A stretch of 64,000 nt of DNA from Flavisolibacter nicotianae (GCF_003628535.1 NZ_RBCI01000001.1:186001-250000); one strand, 5' to 3'; positions 8,793-18,396 are shown, counted from the stretch's first letter. The notes: generated by a model from the letters alone, not told the origin. Translations and numbers: made by a program.

Positions 8793-9008
8793 CTACTGTC
8801 AGGGTGCCCTTCGCATACGTGATGTCGTAGTTGCCCAGCCCTGTACCGGTGGCCGCACTTGCAGTGATGTCATACGACCCTTTGGCCGCTGTAGCCGCAG
8901 CACCGCTGGACACCAGCGTGACACTGGCTACCGCATCGCCGTTCACCAGGTCACCCGCATGTGGGGTGAACTCTGTGCCGGCAAACGTTACCGTCTGCCC
9001 GTAGGTCC
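8656..9008. repeat. Two 124-bp identical direct repeats, period 229, each carrying the same extra base
   Basis: 8656-8779 and 8885-9008 are identical. The period of 229 is 76 codons plus one base, so each unit shifts the frame. The extra base lies in the GGTCC at 8775-8779 and 9004-9008. Removing one base at each site restores KALTYGQTV and NKKATYGQTV. The middle reading frame (8722-8946, minus strand) encodes the MBG repeat between the two shifts. Confidence 0.85.
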
Positions 9009-11206
9009 GCCTTCTTATTTAATAAAAGCCTTGGCGTCGTTTCTGGATTATTATCACTTTCACTTATTGCATAACCATTAGAACCCAGGTATTTTGCCTG
9101 CAATGAATGGTAACCAGCACTCAAACCAGTTATTGAATAACTATAGGTAGCTGTACCAACTGACAGAGGAGAAGTTCCAACCTTGGCACCATCCACATAG
9201 AAATCTACATTTCCCGTTGCTGCATTTGGACTAACATGGGCGACCAAATTAACAACTGCATCTCCATATGTTGCTGTTGCTGCGTCAATGGTCGTGGTTG
9301 TATTTGCCGGGAGAACAGTAAACGTATTACTAATCCCATTCACAGCGCCATTTGTTGCAGTGATGGTAAAATTGCCTGCATTTGCAAAAGAGACACTATG
9401 AGCAGCAAGAACGCCGGCAATAAAATTTGAAGTATTCCCTCCACCAGTACTTAATGTGCCGGAAGAAGTAATTGCGGCTGTACCTGTAAAGACGTTTGGC
9501 CCACTATTCACTATATTATTATTCGCATCTCTTGCCGTTATCTTTATATCAAATGGCGAAGCAACTGTCTGCGTACCTATATTACTACCAGAAGATGATT
9601 GAACTAGAAAATTATTTAGAACCCCTGGTTCAACAGTAAATAAATTACTGGTACCTGAGGTCAAAGTCATTCCAGTGGTTCTGGCTGCTGTGATACTTAC
9701 TCCTGTCTCAGCCTTTGTATAAGTCACACCAGTGATTGTTATACTTGATGTACCATTGGCAATCGTGCCTGTAAGAGTTCCTCCTAAAGTACCCGTACCA
9801 GTTGTCTTAGAAAGGCTGATACCGGTTGCACTTGTTACATTAGATGGGTTGCCTGAGGCGTCTTGCGCCGTAACTGTCACACTGAATCCTGCTCCGGCTA
9901 TTTGTGTTCCAATATTACTTACAACTATTTTAGTAGGGGTACCAGCAGTTATGTTAAAAGAGTTTGATGTAACTCCTGTGAGTGATGGGGTACTTGTAGC
10001 CGACAAAGTATATCCAGTTCCGGAATTATTAATTGACAAATTGCTAAATGTAGCAGTACCTCCAGATACATTGGCCGTTGTAGTGCCTGATAACGTTCCA
10101 GCGCTCGGATTTGTACCTATAGCAACACTTACTTGCGTGCTATTATCTGTTGTTACCAAATTACCGTTCGCATCAAGCACACGTATTGTGACAGCAGGTG
10201 TTATGGCAGTAGTTGCCACAGCATTGGAGGGCTGTTGTCCAAATGCAAGTTTAGTCGCCGCTCCGGCCACCTCTGTCAATGTACCATAGTTAGGATTTGA
10301 CGCTGGTATTGTGGAATAACTTGACGTTCCACCAGCTGCACCACTCTTTCTTTCGATATTTCCTGATGCCAATGGAGCGGTTGCTGAAGTTGGGCGGACT
10401 CTGATATCCTGAAATGTTAAGACATTTGGAGTGCTACCGTTACTTTTAGCGTTTATTGTAATAGTCAATGTGGTCGGGCCTACGGAAACCGGAATAGTTC
10501 CACCATTGGCGACACCATTAATATTTTTACTTGCGTTGCTGGCATCGCCGTTAACTTTTACGGTTGGTGCTGGCCCCGAAGGTCCGCTCGTAACATCAAA
10601 AACGAAACCAGATGGAACTGTAAGTATAATTGTTCCAGGATTATTCGAAGGGCCAAGACCGATGTCCCCTGTCGTTGCTTCAGTCAGTACGGGCCCAGTG
10701 AGTGTCGTCCAAGCACCACCAACATTGTCAGCTGAAATATTTCCCCCTCCAGAAGCTGGTGTTATTGTGACTGCAGCATCTGAAAAGTATGCATAAGCCG
10801 TATCGTGTGATGTTTGCCCTACTGCTCGTAAACGCAAAGAATCCCCAAGGCAATCGCAGACCAACCAATTCGTCACAAATCCACCATTTGCATCTGCAAC
10901 CACCGTCCACGGCTGATAAGACGAATCCGCCGTTACCGTATTACAGGCCCGAAAGAGATTTTTTACCCTCAGCGCAACCGTTTCCCCCGGCTGGAAACCA
11001 GCACCGGTGAAAACAGCGTTTGACCGCGGCGCATAGTCCGGCTTGTCGGTTATTACCGTGGCCGGACCCACATTTTCTTTATACTGCGCATGCAACTTTT
11101 GCACGCCACCAAAGAAAAAGGCGAAAAGCATCAGAGCCATTAAGCCCAGGCGCACGGAAATCGTTCTCTCACTGCGGAGTTGGCGGAAGGGTAAAACTGA
11201 ATACAT
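8951..11206 (-). CDS. N-terminal part of a frameshifted T9SS surface protein with Ig-like repeats
   Basis: About 752 residues from MYSVLPFRQL; the open frame extends 95 codons upstream but that part has no protein-like character, and this ATG is followed by a signal peptide (GLMALMLFAFFFGGVQKLHAQ). After the signal come a VITDKPDYAPRSNAVFTGAGF segment, several bacterial Ig-like repeats (KLAFGQQPSNAVATT, TKIVVSNIGTQIAGAGF, NNFLVQSSSGSNIGTQ) and a group 3-type Ig repeat (YSYSITGLSAGYHSLQAKY). The frame breaks near 9007 and ends in a nonsense tail (DLRADGNVCRHRVHPTCG). Together with the middle frame and 7275-8792 it would make a protein of about 1,300 residues, probably an adhesin or matrix protein. 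Sequencing error and true decay cannot be told apart here. Confidence 0.78.
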   Translation of the reverse strand: MYSVLPFRQLRSERTISVRLGLMALMLFAFFFGGVQKLHAQYKENVGPATVITDKPDYAPRSNAVFTGAGFQPGETVALRVKNLFRACNTVTADSSYQPWTVVADANGGFVTNWLVCDCLGDSLRLRAVGQTSHDTAYAYFSDAAVTITPASGGGNISADNVGGAWTTLTGPVLTEATTGDIGLGPSNNPGTIILTVPSGFVFDVTSGPSGPAPTVKVNGDASNASKNINGVANGGTIPVSVGPTTLTITINAKSNGSTPNVLTFQDIRVRPTSATAPLASGNIERKSGAAGGTSSYSTIPASNPNYGTLTEVAGAATKLAFGQQPSNAVATTAITPAVTIRVLDANGNLVTTDNSTQVSVAIGTNPSAGTLSGTTTANVSGGTATFSNLSINNSGTGYTLSATSTPSLTGVTSNSFNITAGTPTKIVVSNIGTQIAGAGFSVTVTAQDASGNPSNVTSATGISLSKTTGTGTLGGTLTGTIANGTSSITITGVTYTKAETGVSITAARTTGMTLTSGTSNLFTVEPGVLNNFLVQSSSGSNIGTQTVASPFDIKITARDANNNIVNSGPNVFTGTAAITSSGTLSTGGGNTSNFIAGVLAAHSVSFANAGNFTITATNGAVNGISNTFTVLPANTTTTIDAATATYGDAVVNLVAHVSPNAATGNVDFYVDGAKVGTSPLSVGTATYSYSITGLSAGYHSLQAKYLGSNGYAISESDNNPETTPRLLLNKKADLRADGNVCRHRVHPTCG

Positions 11207-12268
11207 AGTCTGGCGGTTTAGGTAAACAACAGAAGTGGCTTTGGGCCACGGTTTATTTGTACGCGAAATGTTTTGCGGTTGAATGGTACCGGGTTTCGGT
11301 CTGCCCTCTTCCCCTTGTGCGGAACTTGCGGGAAAGAAATGGGCTCGAAAGCAAGTCAAAATGCTGCGTAAAGTTTGGTGCATATAGGCGCAATTAGTAG
11401 TCAAACTGTTTGGTGGCTTCACAGGGGAGTGCTGGCAGTAGTCGGTTGGTTCCGGAGAACAAAGACGAAAACGGCAATCTTGGATTTTCAAGGGGTGGAA
11501 CAGACGGTAGGGAAAAACCCGTAGAGAAAGAACGAATATCCACTACCTTCCTCATGTTAGTCCTTCCTTTTATATGTATCCATGTCTTTTGCCGGTGAAA
11601 CGGCCTCTTTTTATCGACGAACGCTGCAGTACTGCTGAGCGAAATCAATCTTCCAACCTTCGCCGCTATCACCAGAACCGGCATCTTACAAATGCCAAAT
11701 CCTACCGGGAATAGGCTGTTCGGCCAACCGGCAGGAATTGTTTCAGGGCAGACGGATAACAACATCTTTTGCAGTTTTGTGTTTCGAGTGGCCTTGCGAC
11801 CGGTGTTTGGCTCTACAGGGAGGAATTGGCAGTTAGCAAAAAGCGCTGGGGCGCCGGTGGTTCAAAGGATGGGACCTGGTGTTTCTGACGGGAACTGCCC
11901 TTCTTTAAATGCGTTTCGTGTTTCTAAAAAGGAGTGGCCCTCATTTCTTCTCTGTTTCCGATATGGCATTTTCAAGTCTAAGAAAACGTATCGGCTGCCG
12001 GGTCGTCCGACTGCATGGTTTTATCGATGTGTAAGGGGTGGTTTGCGCAATCAGTGCTGTTGCCTGAAAGACTTCAAGGGATCGGATCGTCGTTGTGGAG
12101 TGATTTTTCGGGAGGAGCTGGATGAGCAGACAAATATAGTCGGCGGCTTTGCAGAAACAAATCTTTTATCAAAAAAATCTTTCATCCGGCGCAAAGCTAC
12201 CAGGGAAGAAGGAGCAGGTATTGTGGCAAAACATTGGCAGTTGCCTTCTTGAAAATTGATGCTGTTTC
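11207..12268. other. Long gene-poor stretch between the T9SS gene and the ligase gene
   Basis: About 1.06 kb. The longest open frames (11692-12252 on plus, 11394-11765 on minus) use codons unlike the neighbours (many AGG, CGA and TGC) and show no family features, so I call no gene. No clear terminator or promoter was seen. It is the right boundary of the block that splits the repair gene set and may hold decayed sequence. Confidence 0.5.
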
Positions 12269-13870
12269 TTATTTACCATACACCTCGAGCATCTTTTTCA
12301 GGTCTTCCAGGGTGTTGATCTCCTCCGGCTTTTTGTCCCGGCGCCAGCGGCTCATGCGGGGAAAGCGCAGGGCCACGCCGCTTTTGTGGCGGCTGCTGGC
12401 GGCAATGCCCTCAAAAGCAATTTCGAAAACAAGCTCGGGCTTCACCGTTCGCACCGGGCCAAATTTTTCCAGCGAATTCCTTTTGACAAAGGCATCCACC
12501 TGCGCAAACTCCTTGTCGGTGAGGCCGGAATAGGCTTTGGTGAAGGGCACCAGCTTGTCGCCGTCGCGAACGGCAAAGGTGTAGTCGGTATACAAGCCGC
12601 TCCTTCGCCCCGCCCCTTTCTGGGCGTAGATCATCACGGCATCAATCACCAGCGGGTCGATCTTCCACTTCCACCAGTCGCCGCGTTTGCGGCCCACCTG
12701 GTAGGTGGAGGACTTTTTTTTCAGCATGAAGCCCTCGGCGCCCATTTCCCTCGACTGTTCCCGCAGGCGGGCCAGGTCTTCCCAGGAAGTAAAGGGCACG
12801 ATGTCGGAAAGGAGCAGCGTGGGGTGATGGAGGCTTTTGACAATTTCCTCGAGCCTGGCCCGCCGCTCCGTGAGCGGCCGGCCCCGCCAGTCCTCGCCTT
12901 CGTATTCCAGGAGGTCGTAGGCAAAAAAGGCAATTGGCGCTTCCTGGAGTTGTTTTTTGGTGACGTTCTTCCGGCCGATGCGGGTTTGTAAAAGGGCAAA
13001 GGCCAGCGGTTTGCCATCCACCGCGGGAATGATCTCACCGTCCAGCACCAGGCCGTCGGGTAAGATCGTTTGTAAGGCGTGGTACTCCGGGAACTTTTCG
13101 GTCATCAGCCCCTCGCCCCTGCTCCAGACAAAGAGTTCGCCGCCCCGTTTGATGATCTGCCCGCGGATGCCGTCCCATTTCCATTCGGCCTGCCAGTCGT
13201 GCGGATCGCCCAGCGTGGAAAGATCGTCTTCAATGGCATAGGCCAGGTAAAACGGGTAGGGCTTGGAGTTGTCAGAAGTGACGGCGTGCTCGCCCAACAG
13301 TTCCTCAAACGAAATGAGGGCCGGGTCCCACTGCCCGCTGATCCGGTGCGCAATGACGGACGACTCCAACTGGAGCACTTTGGCCAGCGCATTCACCATT
13401 ACGCTCTGCGAAACACCAATGCGAAAGCCGCCGGTTATGAGTTTGTTGAAAACAAATTGCTCCGCCCTGTTCATGCCCCGCCAGCTTTCGAGGATAAAGC
13501 CTTTTTTGACCTCTTCGCTTTCTTTGTCAAGACCGATCAGCCCTTCGATGTAGTCGTGCAGGGGTTCTGCATGTTGCTGCTCCGGCGCGGATTCGGGCAG
13601 CAGCAGCGCAATGGTCTCCGCCAGGTCGCCCACGGTATGATAGCTTTCCTCGAACAACCAGAACGGAAGCCCCGCCACTTCAATGGCGTAGGTGGCCAGT
13701 TGCGTGGTGTTCACTGCCCGTTTCGGCCGCCGGCCGCTAAAAAGGGCTATCACCCACACTTTGTCCTTTTCATCCACAGCCGAGGAAAAGTAGGCCACCA
13801 GCGCATCCAGCTTGTCGTTGGTCTTTGTACTGCTGCCAACCTGCGTTACCAATTCTGCAAATTGCCGCAT
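12269..13870 (-). CDS. ATP-dependent DNA ligase of the ligase-associated DNA damage response set
   Basis: 533 residues with an N-terminal DNA-binding domain, then the nucleotidyltransferase domain with motif I EWKWDGIRGQ (adenylated Lys about 231), SRGEGLM (motif III region), DGEIIP, FMLKKKSSTYQVGRKRGDWWKWK (motifs IV/V) and a C-terminal OB fold (GAGRRSGLYTDYTFAV). It seals nicks by Lys-AMP chemistry. In known clusters it is encoded with the MBL exonuclease, an Lhr-type helicase and PdeM. The exonuclease gene is 44 bases upstream on the same strand, so exo-ligase is likely one transcript; the helicase and pdeM come only after a 6.9-kb interruption. Confidence 0.93.
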   Translation of the reverse strand: MRQFAELVTQVGSSTKTNDKLDALVAYFSSAVDEKDKVWVIALFSGRRPKRAVNTTQLATYAIEVAGLPFWLFEESYHTVGDLAETIALLLPESAPEQQHAEPLHDYIEGLIGLDKESEEVKKGFILESWRGMNRAEQFVFNKLITGGFRIGVSQSVMVNALAKVLQLESSVIAHRISGQWDPALISFEELLGEHAVTSDNSKPYPFYLAYAIEDDLSTLGDPHDWQAEWKWDGIRGQIIKRGGELFVWSRGEGLMTEKFPEYHALQTILPDGLVLDGEIIPAVDGKPLAFALLQTRIGRKNVTKKQLQEAPIAFFAYDLLEYEGEDWRGRPLTERRARLEEIVKSLHHPTLLLSDIVPFTSWEDLARLREQSREMGAEGFMLKKKSSTYQVGRKRGDWWKWKIDPLVIDAVMIYAQKGAGRRSGLYTDYTFAVRDGDKLVPFTKAYSGLTDKEFAQVDAFVKRNSLEKFGPVRTVKPELVFEIAFEGIAASSRHKSGVALRFPRMSRWRRDKKPEEINTLEDLKKMLEVYGK

Positions 13871-13914
13871 GATTTCATTTGAAATTTGACGTTGATGATT
13901 TGAGATTGTTTTCC

Positions 13915-14955
13915 CTACACATTTCCTTCATCATTCGCTATTCCTTGTTCATCTGTTCTGCTATTCCCCTCCTCTTCGTCGTCGCCGTACTCGGTTTTGA
14001 CTTCCCGGGCCTGGATGCCGTTCTCCCGGAGGTAGCGGCTAAAGGCCGCCTGGAAGCCATGCGTTGCATACACGCATTCGGCTTCGGTGGCTTTGCAGGC
14101 CGTGAGCAGGCCGTCCCAATCGGCATGATCGCTCAGGATAAAACCGGCATCGGCATTGCGCCGCCGCACCGCACCCCGCACCTGCATCCAGCCGCTGCAC
14201 ACGCCAATTTCGTAGGGCGCAAAGCGCCGCAGCCAGGGTGTGCCTTCCGCGCTGCCGGGAGTAATGACCACGGCGCCTTTCAGTTCGGCCTTCGGTGTGT
14301 CGGGTGTTACTTTTTCGACCGGCGGCAGTTTCCAGCCGGCATTCACCAGGGCCATGTGCAGGTTGTACACGGCACCGTGCACAAAAATCTTTTCCGTCAC
14401 TTCCGACAGCGGCTGCAACAGGCGCTGCGCTTTGCCCAGGCTGTAGGCGATGAGGATGGATGATTTGCCCGCGGCCTGGTTGCGCTGAATCCAGGCTTTG
14501 ATGCCGCTGTAAATTTCCTGCTGCGGCTTCCACTTGTAAATGGGCAGGCCAAAGGTTGACTCGGTAATGAAGTTGTGGCACTTCACCGGCTCAAAGGCGC
14601 CGCTGATGCCATCGTTCTCCAGTTTGTAATCGCCGCTCACCACCCAGATTTCGCCATTGTGTTCGACCCGGATCTGCGAAGAGCCGATGATGTGCCCTGC
14701 GGGGAAAAACGTAAGCCGGACACCGTTCAGGTACAGCGGCTCGTTCCAGCCGACCGGTTGGTAGTGATTGGGACCCAGGCGCTGCTGCAGCAGGGGCTGC
14801 GAGTCGCGGTGACAGAGGTAGGATTTACTTCCCCAGCGGGCATGGTCGCTGTGTGCATGCGTGATGACGGCACGGTCCACACCCTGCCAGGGATCGATGT
14901 AAAAATCGCCGGCCGGGCAATACAAACCTTTGTCGGAAAATTCAATCAGCGGCAT
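13915..14955 (-). CDS. Ligase-associated DNA exonuclease (metallo-beta-lactamase fold)
   Basis: 346 residues. The MBL metal motif HAHSDHARWG is at 33-42, followed by AGHIIGSSQIRVEHNGEIWV, VVSGDYKLENDGISGAFEP and a late ILSDHADWDGLL, as in the SNM1/CPSF-like branch that includes ligase-associated exonucleases. It is expected to trim DNA ends before the downstream ligase acts. The extreme C-terminus (about 30 residues, EYGDDEEEGNSRTDEQG...) is polar and low in complexity, probably a dispensable tail. It starts 37 bases from the inverted repeat that frames the four-helix-bundle gene. Confidence 0.92.
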   Translation of the reverse strand: MPLIEFSDKGLYCPAGDFYIDPWQGVDRAVITHAHSDHARWGSKSYLCHRDSQPLLQQRLGPNHYQPVGWNEPLYLNGVRLTFFPAGHIIGSSQIRVEHNGEIWVVSGDYKLENDGISGAFEPVKCHNFITESTFGLPIYKWKPQQEIYSGIKAWIQRNQAAGKSSILIAYSLGKAQRLLQPLSEVTEKIFVHGAVYNLHMALVNAGWKLPPVEKVTPDTPKAELKGAVVITPGSAEGTPWLRRFAPYEIGVCSGWMQVRGAVRRRNADAGFILSDHADWDGLLTACKATEAECVYATHGFQAAFSRYLRENGIQAREVKTEYGDDEEEGNSRTDEQGIANDEGNV

Positions 14956-14992
14956 GCGGGTGTTTATGCGATAAACATGCCAGCAGAGGAAC

Positions 14993-15504
14993 AGTTCACG
15001 AGTTCACGGGTTCACAGGTTCACGAGTTGGAGTTCTCAAGTTAGAGCGTTGCCTTCGTCCCTGTTTTTGTACTTTGAGCCTTTGTAAACAGAAGTTTCAA
15101 GGTAGCCAATCAGCTTTTGCAGCATGACGATCACTTGTCGTGCGAGTTCATACAATTCGTCAAATTCATTCTGCGAAATGTATTGGCGGTCCAGTGCCCG
15201 GTACAACTGCGACCGGAATTCACCACAGGATCCCTTTGCTATATATAAAAACTGAAGTAATTCTTTATTGCCGCTTCGTTCAAAGCCTTCAGCAATGTTG
15301 TCCATTATGGAGCCTGCCGATCCTTCTATTTGGTTGATCAGGCGGTAATTGCTTTTAAAGCGCCCAGAATCGATAAACCCGCCCACTCTTTTGTTCAGGT
15401 ACCTTGCTTTTTGCCAGGCAATGATTTCTTCAAACTTTTTGAAAGCAGCCATGCTTAAAAGATAAACTGCCGGAAGGAAAAAACAACTTGTGAACTCGTG
15501 AACT
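14993..15504. mobile_element. Putative inverted-repeat-framed unit carrying a four-helix-bundle gene
   Basis: AGTTCACGAGTTCAC at 14993-15007 recurs as its exact complement at 15490-15504. On the left the motif is repeated three or four times with small changes (GTTCACGGGTTCACAGG), and the stop codon of the enclosed gene lies within this series. The unit sits between the exonuclease gene and an unrelated binding-protein gene. No transposase is present, so mobility is inferred from structure only; it could be a non-autonomous element. Confidence 0.4.
15036..15452 (-). CDS. Four-helix-bundle protein (23S rRNA intervening-sequence protein family)
   Basis: 138 residues. The N-terminal FEEIIAWQKARYLNKRVGGF, the central GSAGSIMDNIAEGFERSGNKE and FLYIAKGSCGEFRSQLYRA are typical of the S23/TIGR02436 family, first seen as open frames in 23S rRNA intervening sequences. 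The family forms small helical bundles, often pentamers, that can bind nucleic acid; the related Avd protein serves diversity-generating retroelements. No reverse transcriptase or template repeat is nearby, so that role is not supported. The last codons lie in the framing inverted repeat, suggesting the gene moved in with it. Confidence 0.88.
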   Translation of the reverse strand: MAAFKKFEEIIAWQKARYLNKRVGGFIDSGRFKSNYRLINQIEGSAGSIMDNIAEGFERSGNKELLQFLYIAKGSCGEFRSQLYRALDRQYISQNEFDELYELARQVIVMLQKLIGYLETSVYKGSKYKNRDEGNALT

Positions 15505-15509
15505 CCACC

Positions 15510-16667
15510 CTACATAAGCCTTTTGAAGCCGCCAGTGACCCGGACGAAATTGATGTTCTTGTTCTCGAAGTAATCCAGCGTCATGTTCTTTTTGTCTTTG
15601 AACACAGGCTGTATGTCGAAGCGGGTGAAGACGTAATTTCCTTTTTGCACGAGGCTGGAGGCCACGTCTTTTTTGGCGTCGAGCAGCAGCAGGGCAAAGC
15701 GCATGGTGACCTCGTAGCCACGGAAAAAATAATCGGTGGGGCGGCTGCCGATCTGCTTTTCGAAATTGCTGGCCAGCCGGCTTTCCAGCGGCGTCAGGCG
15801 GTTGTAGAAAAACGGTGTGGAATAAATAATGTCGAGGGATTTGAACTCGGGCCGGTTGAAATTAAAATTGTCCCAGGTAGGCATGCCAATCAGCGTTGTG
15901 GGATACTTGCTTAGCTGCGACAGGTTTTTGGCCAGCGCCACACCAAAGTCTTCGTCCATGCTGCCGGCGATCACCACGTTGCGGCGGGTGCTGTCCATTT
16001 GTGCCGCCAGCATTTGCGGCGTAAAGTTTTCACCGATGTCCACCATGCGGATGTTCAGCGGCACCGAAGATGTTGTCCGGCCAAACTCCACGAAGTGTGT
16101 CTTGATTGCGTCTTCCTGCTGCCCGCTTTTGCGAAAGAGAATGATGCGGTCGAGGCTATAGCTTTTTTGCAGCATCCGGTAGAGTCCTTCAATGTGTCCC
16201 TGCAAGGTGGTGTTGAGCACCACGAAATACGGATTGTTGGTCACACTGGCATCGTTGGGCAGGGTAGCTGAAAGGAAAGGGATTTTTTTTGCCAGTGCGA
16301 TGTCGGCCAGTTGCCGTGTTTCGAAGGGATTGGATTGGGCGATCACCATTTCCACGTTAGACAGTTCGGCACTGCGCATTTGCTGTGGTATCGATGACCC
16401 TCTTGCTTTTGTATCGAACACAAACACTTCCAGCGGCGCCCCTCTTTTTTTCAGGGAATCAAGCGCCAGCTGAACACCCTGGTAAAACTCCGCACCGGGA
16501 TTTAAAAACTTGGGAAAGGTTTTGCTGAACCGGTACTCACCTGTATATGTAAATGCAGAGTCCAGGTAAAGCGGGGCAAAAATAGCCAGCTTGCGTCGCT
16601 GGGCACCGGCCTGAAAAGACGCTGCCCCAATCGTGAACAAAGCGAGTAGAAGGAAAAGTTTTTTCAT
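15510..16667 (-). CDS. Periplasmic binding protein type 1-like secreted protein
   Basis: 385 residues with a clear signal peptide (KKLFLLLALFTIGAASFQAGAQ). The rest looks like a type 1 periplasmic-binding fold: KLAIFAPLYLDSAF, FYQGVQLALDSLKKRG, VFDTKARGSS, MVIAQSNPFETRQLADIA, FLSATLPNDASV and GYEVTMRFALLLL. Such proteins bind small ligands for transport or signalling, but no permease is encoded nearby. In other Bacteroidota a LysM protein with a similar domain follows guaA; here no LysM segment is visible, so this may be a shorter relative. It lies downstream of guaA on the same strand, 131 bases away. Confidence 0.75.
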   Translation of the reverse strand: MKKLFLLLALFTIGAASFQAGAQRRKLAIFAPLYLDSAFTYTGEYRFSKTFPKFLNPGAEFYQGVQLALDSLKKRGAPLEVFVFDTKARGSSIPQQMRSAELSNVEMVIAQSNPFETRQLADIALAKKIPFLSATLPNDASVTNNPYFVVLNTTLQGHIEGLYRMLQKSYSLDRIILFRKSGQQEDAIKTHFVEFGRTTSSVPLNIRMVDIGENFTPQMLAAQMDSTRRNVVIAGSMDEDFGVALAKNLSQLSKYPTTLIGMPTWDNFNFNRPEFKSLDIIYSTPFFYNRLTPLESRLASNFEKQIGSRPTDYFFRGYEVTMRFALLLLDAKKDVASSLVQKGNYVFTRFDIQPVFKDKKNMTLDYFENKNINFVRVTGGFKRLM

Positions 16668-16798
16668 TCAAAGCATTTAATCCGTAAAACAAGGCGCTGT
16701 GCGTAGACACTCCCTCCCGGACCCATCCGGCCGATGGCCACCTTCACCCGAAGGAGAAGGAAGCGGAACCCTTCTATTTTGGAGAAGGCCGGTGCGGT

Positions 16799-18352
16799 TT
16801 ATTCCCACTCGATGGTGGCCGGCGGCTTGCTGCTGATGTCGTACACCACGCGGTTGATGCCCCTGACCGAGTTGATGATGTCGTTGGAAACATGGGCCAG
16901 GAAATCATACGGCAGGTGCGCCCAGTCGGCCGTCATGCCATCCACACTGGTCACGGCCCGCAACGCCACGGTAAACTCGTAGGTCCGCTCATCGCCCATC
17001 ACACCCACACTGCGTACCGGGAGTAAGATAGCACCGGCCTGCCAAACCGTTGCATACAGCTTGTGCGCCTTCAGGGCTTTAACATAAATGTCATCGGCCT
17101 GCTGCAGGAGGTGCACTTTTTCTTCCGTCACTTCGCCGAGGATGCGGATGGCTAACCCGGGCCCGGGGAAGGGATGACGTGCGATCAGGTCTTCGGGAAT
17201 ACCCAATTCCAGGCCAACTTTTCTTACTTCATCTTTAAATAAAAAGCGAAGCGGCTCCACCAGGCCCAAATGCATTTTTTTCGGAAGTCCACCCACGTTG
17301 TGGTGCGACTTGATGGTGACCGACGGACCATGCACCGATACGCTTTCGATCACATCGGGATAGATGGTGCCCTGTCCGAGCAGCGAAACCCCTTTGATGC
17401 TTTTGGCTTCCTGCTGAAAAATATCGATAAACAGTTTGCCGATGGCTTTGCGCTTTTTCTCCGGGTCGGTTTTGCCTTTCAGCTTTTTGTAAAATTCTTT
17501 TTTGGCGTCGATGCCTTTTACGTTTAGGCCTAGTTGTTTGTAGGTAGCCAGCACGGTTTCAAATTCGTCTTTGCGCAGCACGCCGTTGTCTACGAAAATG
17601 CAGTGCAGGTTGTCGCCGATGGCGCGGCTGATCAGGGTAGCCGCAACGGTGGAGTCTACACCGCCGCTGATGGCCATCACCACCTGCTCGTTACCGATCT
17701 TCTTTTTCAGGGCTTCCACCGTATCGGTAATAAAGTGTGCCGGCGTCCAGTCCTGGCTGCACCCGCAGATGTTCACCAAAAAGTTGCGCAGGATCTTTTT
17801 GCCTTCAATGGAATGGTATACTTCCGGGTGGAATTGCAGGCCGTAGAGGGGGTTTGGGGTTGAGGGAGACTCCTCGTTTGCAGGAATCATCCGAAAGGCG
17901 GCAACAGGAATGGAGTCTGTTGTTGCCAGCACTTCAAAGCCGGCGGGGAGCTCGAGAATGGAATCACCATGGCTCATCCAGACCTGCGAGGCGGGGGTCA
18001 GTCCTTTCAGCAGGCTGTCTTCCTGTTGCGGGTGCAGGATAGCGCGGCCGTACTCCCGTTTGCTGCTTCGCTCCACCCTGCCGCCGAACTGCTTTGCGGT
18101 CAGCTGGGCGCCATAGCAAACGCCCAGTACGGGGGTTTGCTCTATCAGTTCTGTCACATTCACTTCCGGTGCGTTGGGATCGTTCACCGAAAACGGCGAG
18201 CCCGATAAAATAATGCCTTTGATGGAAGGGTCGTGTTGAATTTTTTTACTGAAAGGAAGGATTTCGCAGTACACATTCGCTTCTCTAACGGCACGGGCAA
18301 TGAGTTGGGTGTATTGCGAACCAAAGTCGAGGATGATGATTTTTTCCGTCAT
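16799..18352 (-). CDS. guaA: GMP synthase (glutamine-hydrolysing)
   Basis: 517 residues from [20 protein letters not shown]; the longer open frame upstream contains only repeat sequence. The N-terminal class I amidotransferase has [15 protein letters not shown] (nucleophile Cys) and [10 protein letters not shown] (His, Glu). The ATP-pyrophosphatase domain has [14 protein letters not shown], and the C-terminal dimerisation domain ends in [10 protein letters not shown]. It converts XMP to GMP in the cytosol. It is divergent from purA, so both branches leaving IMP start from one 263-bp region. TATCTTTG (18366-18359) ends 6 bases before ATG, which suggests a leaderless or nearly leaderless mRNA. 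Confidence 0.97.
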   Translation of the reverse strand: MTEKIIILDFGSQYTQLIARAVREANVYCEILPFSKKIQHDPSIKGIILSGSPFSVNDPNAPEVNVTELIEQTPVLGVCYGAQLTAKQFGGRVERSSKREYGRAILHPQQEDSLLKGLTPASQVWMSHGDSILELPAGFEVLATTDSIPVAAFRMIPANEESPSTPNPLYGLQFHPEVYHSIEGKKILRNFLVNICGCSQDWTPAHFITDTVEALKKKIGNEQVVMAISGGVDSTVAATLISRAIGDNLHCIFVDNGVLRKDEFETVLATYKQLGLNVKGIDAKKEFYKKLKGKTDPEKKRKAIGKLFIDIFQQEAKSIKGVSLLGQGTIYPDVIESVSVHGPSVTIKSHHNVGGLPKKMHLGLVEPLRFLFKDEVRKVGLELGIPEDLIARHPFPGPGLAIRILGEVTEEKVHLLQQADDIYVKALKAHKLYATVWQAGAILLPVRSVGVMGDERTYEFTVALRAVTSVDGMTADWAHLPYDFLAHVSNDIINSVRGINRVVYDISSKPPATIEWE

Positions 18353-18358
18353 GCGGTG

Positions 18359-18366
18359 CAAAGATA
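18359..18366 (-). promoter_or_regulatory. Putative -7 box (TATCTTTG) of guaA
   Basis: Exact TAnnTTTG on the minus strand, 6 bases from the start codon. With the usual distance to the transcription start this would place the first transcribed base at or very near ATG. Confidence 0.5.
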
Positions 18367-18368
18367 AG

Positions 18369-18396
18369 GCTCCCCCTGTCCCCTCGAAGGAGAGAC
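18369..18396. repeat. GC-rich palindromic repeat next to guaA
   Basis: Core CCCCTGTCCCCTCGAAGG; its near-exact reverse complement lies at 18560-18586 next to purA. The pair forms long inverted repeats that bracket the rest of the divergent promoter region. Confidence 0.7.

Noticed and set aside
9732-10289. 185-codon plus-strand open frame inside the T9SS gene
   Set aside because: Val/Pro-rich antisense of Thr/Gly repeats; no independent support.
11692-12252. 186-codon open frame in the gap before the ligase gene
   Set aside because: Codon use unlike neighbours, no signal or motif, and no promoter; treated as chance.
15036-15452. Diversity-generating retroelement (Avd-like gene)
   Set aside because: The four-helix-bundle family includes Avd, but no reverse transcriptase, template repeat or variable-repeat gene lies nearby.
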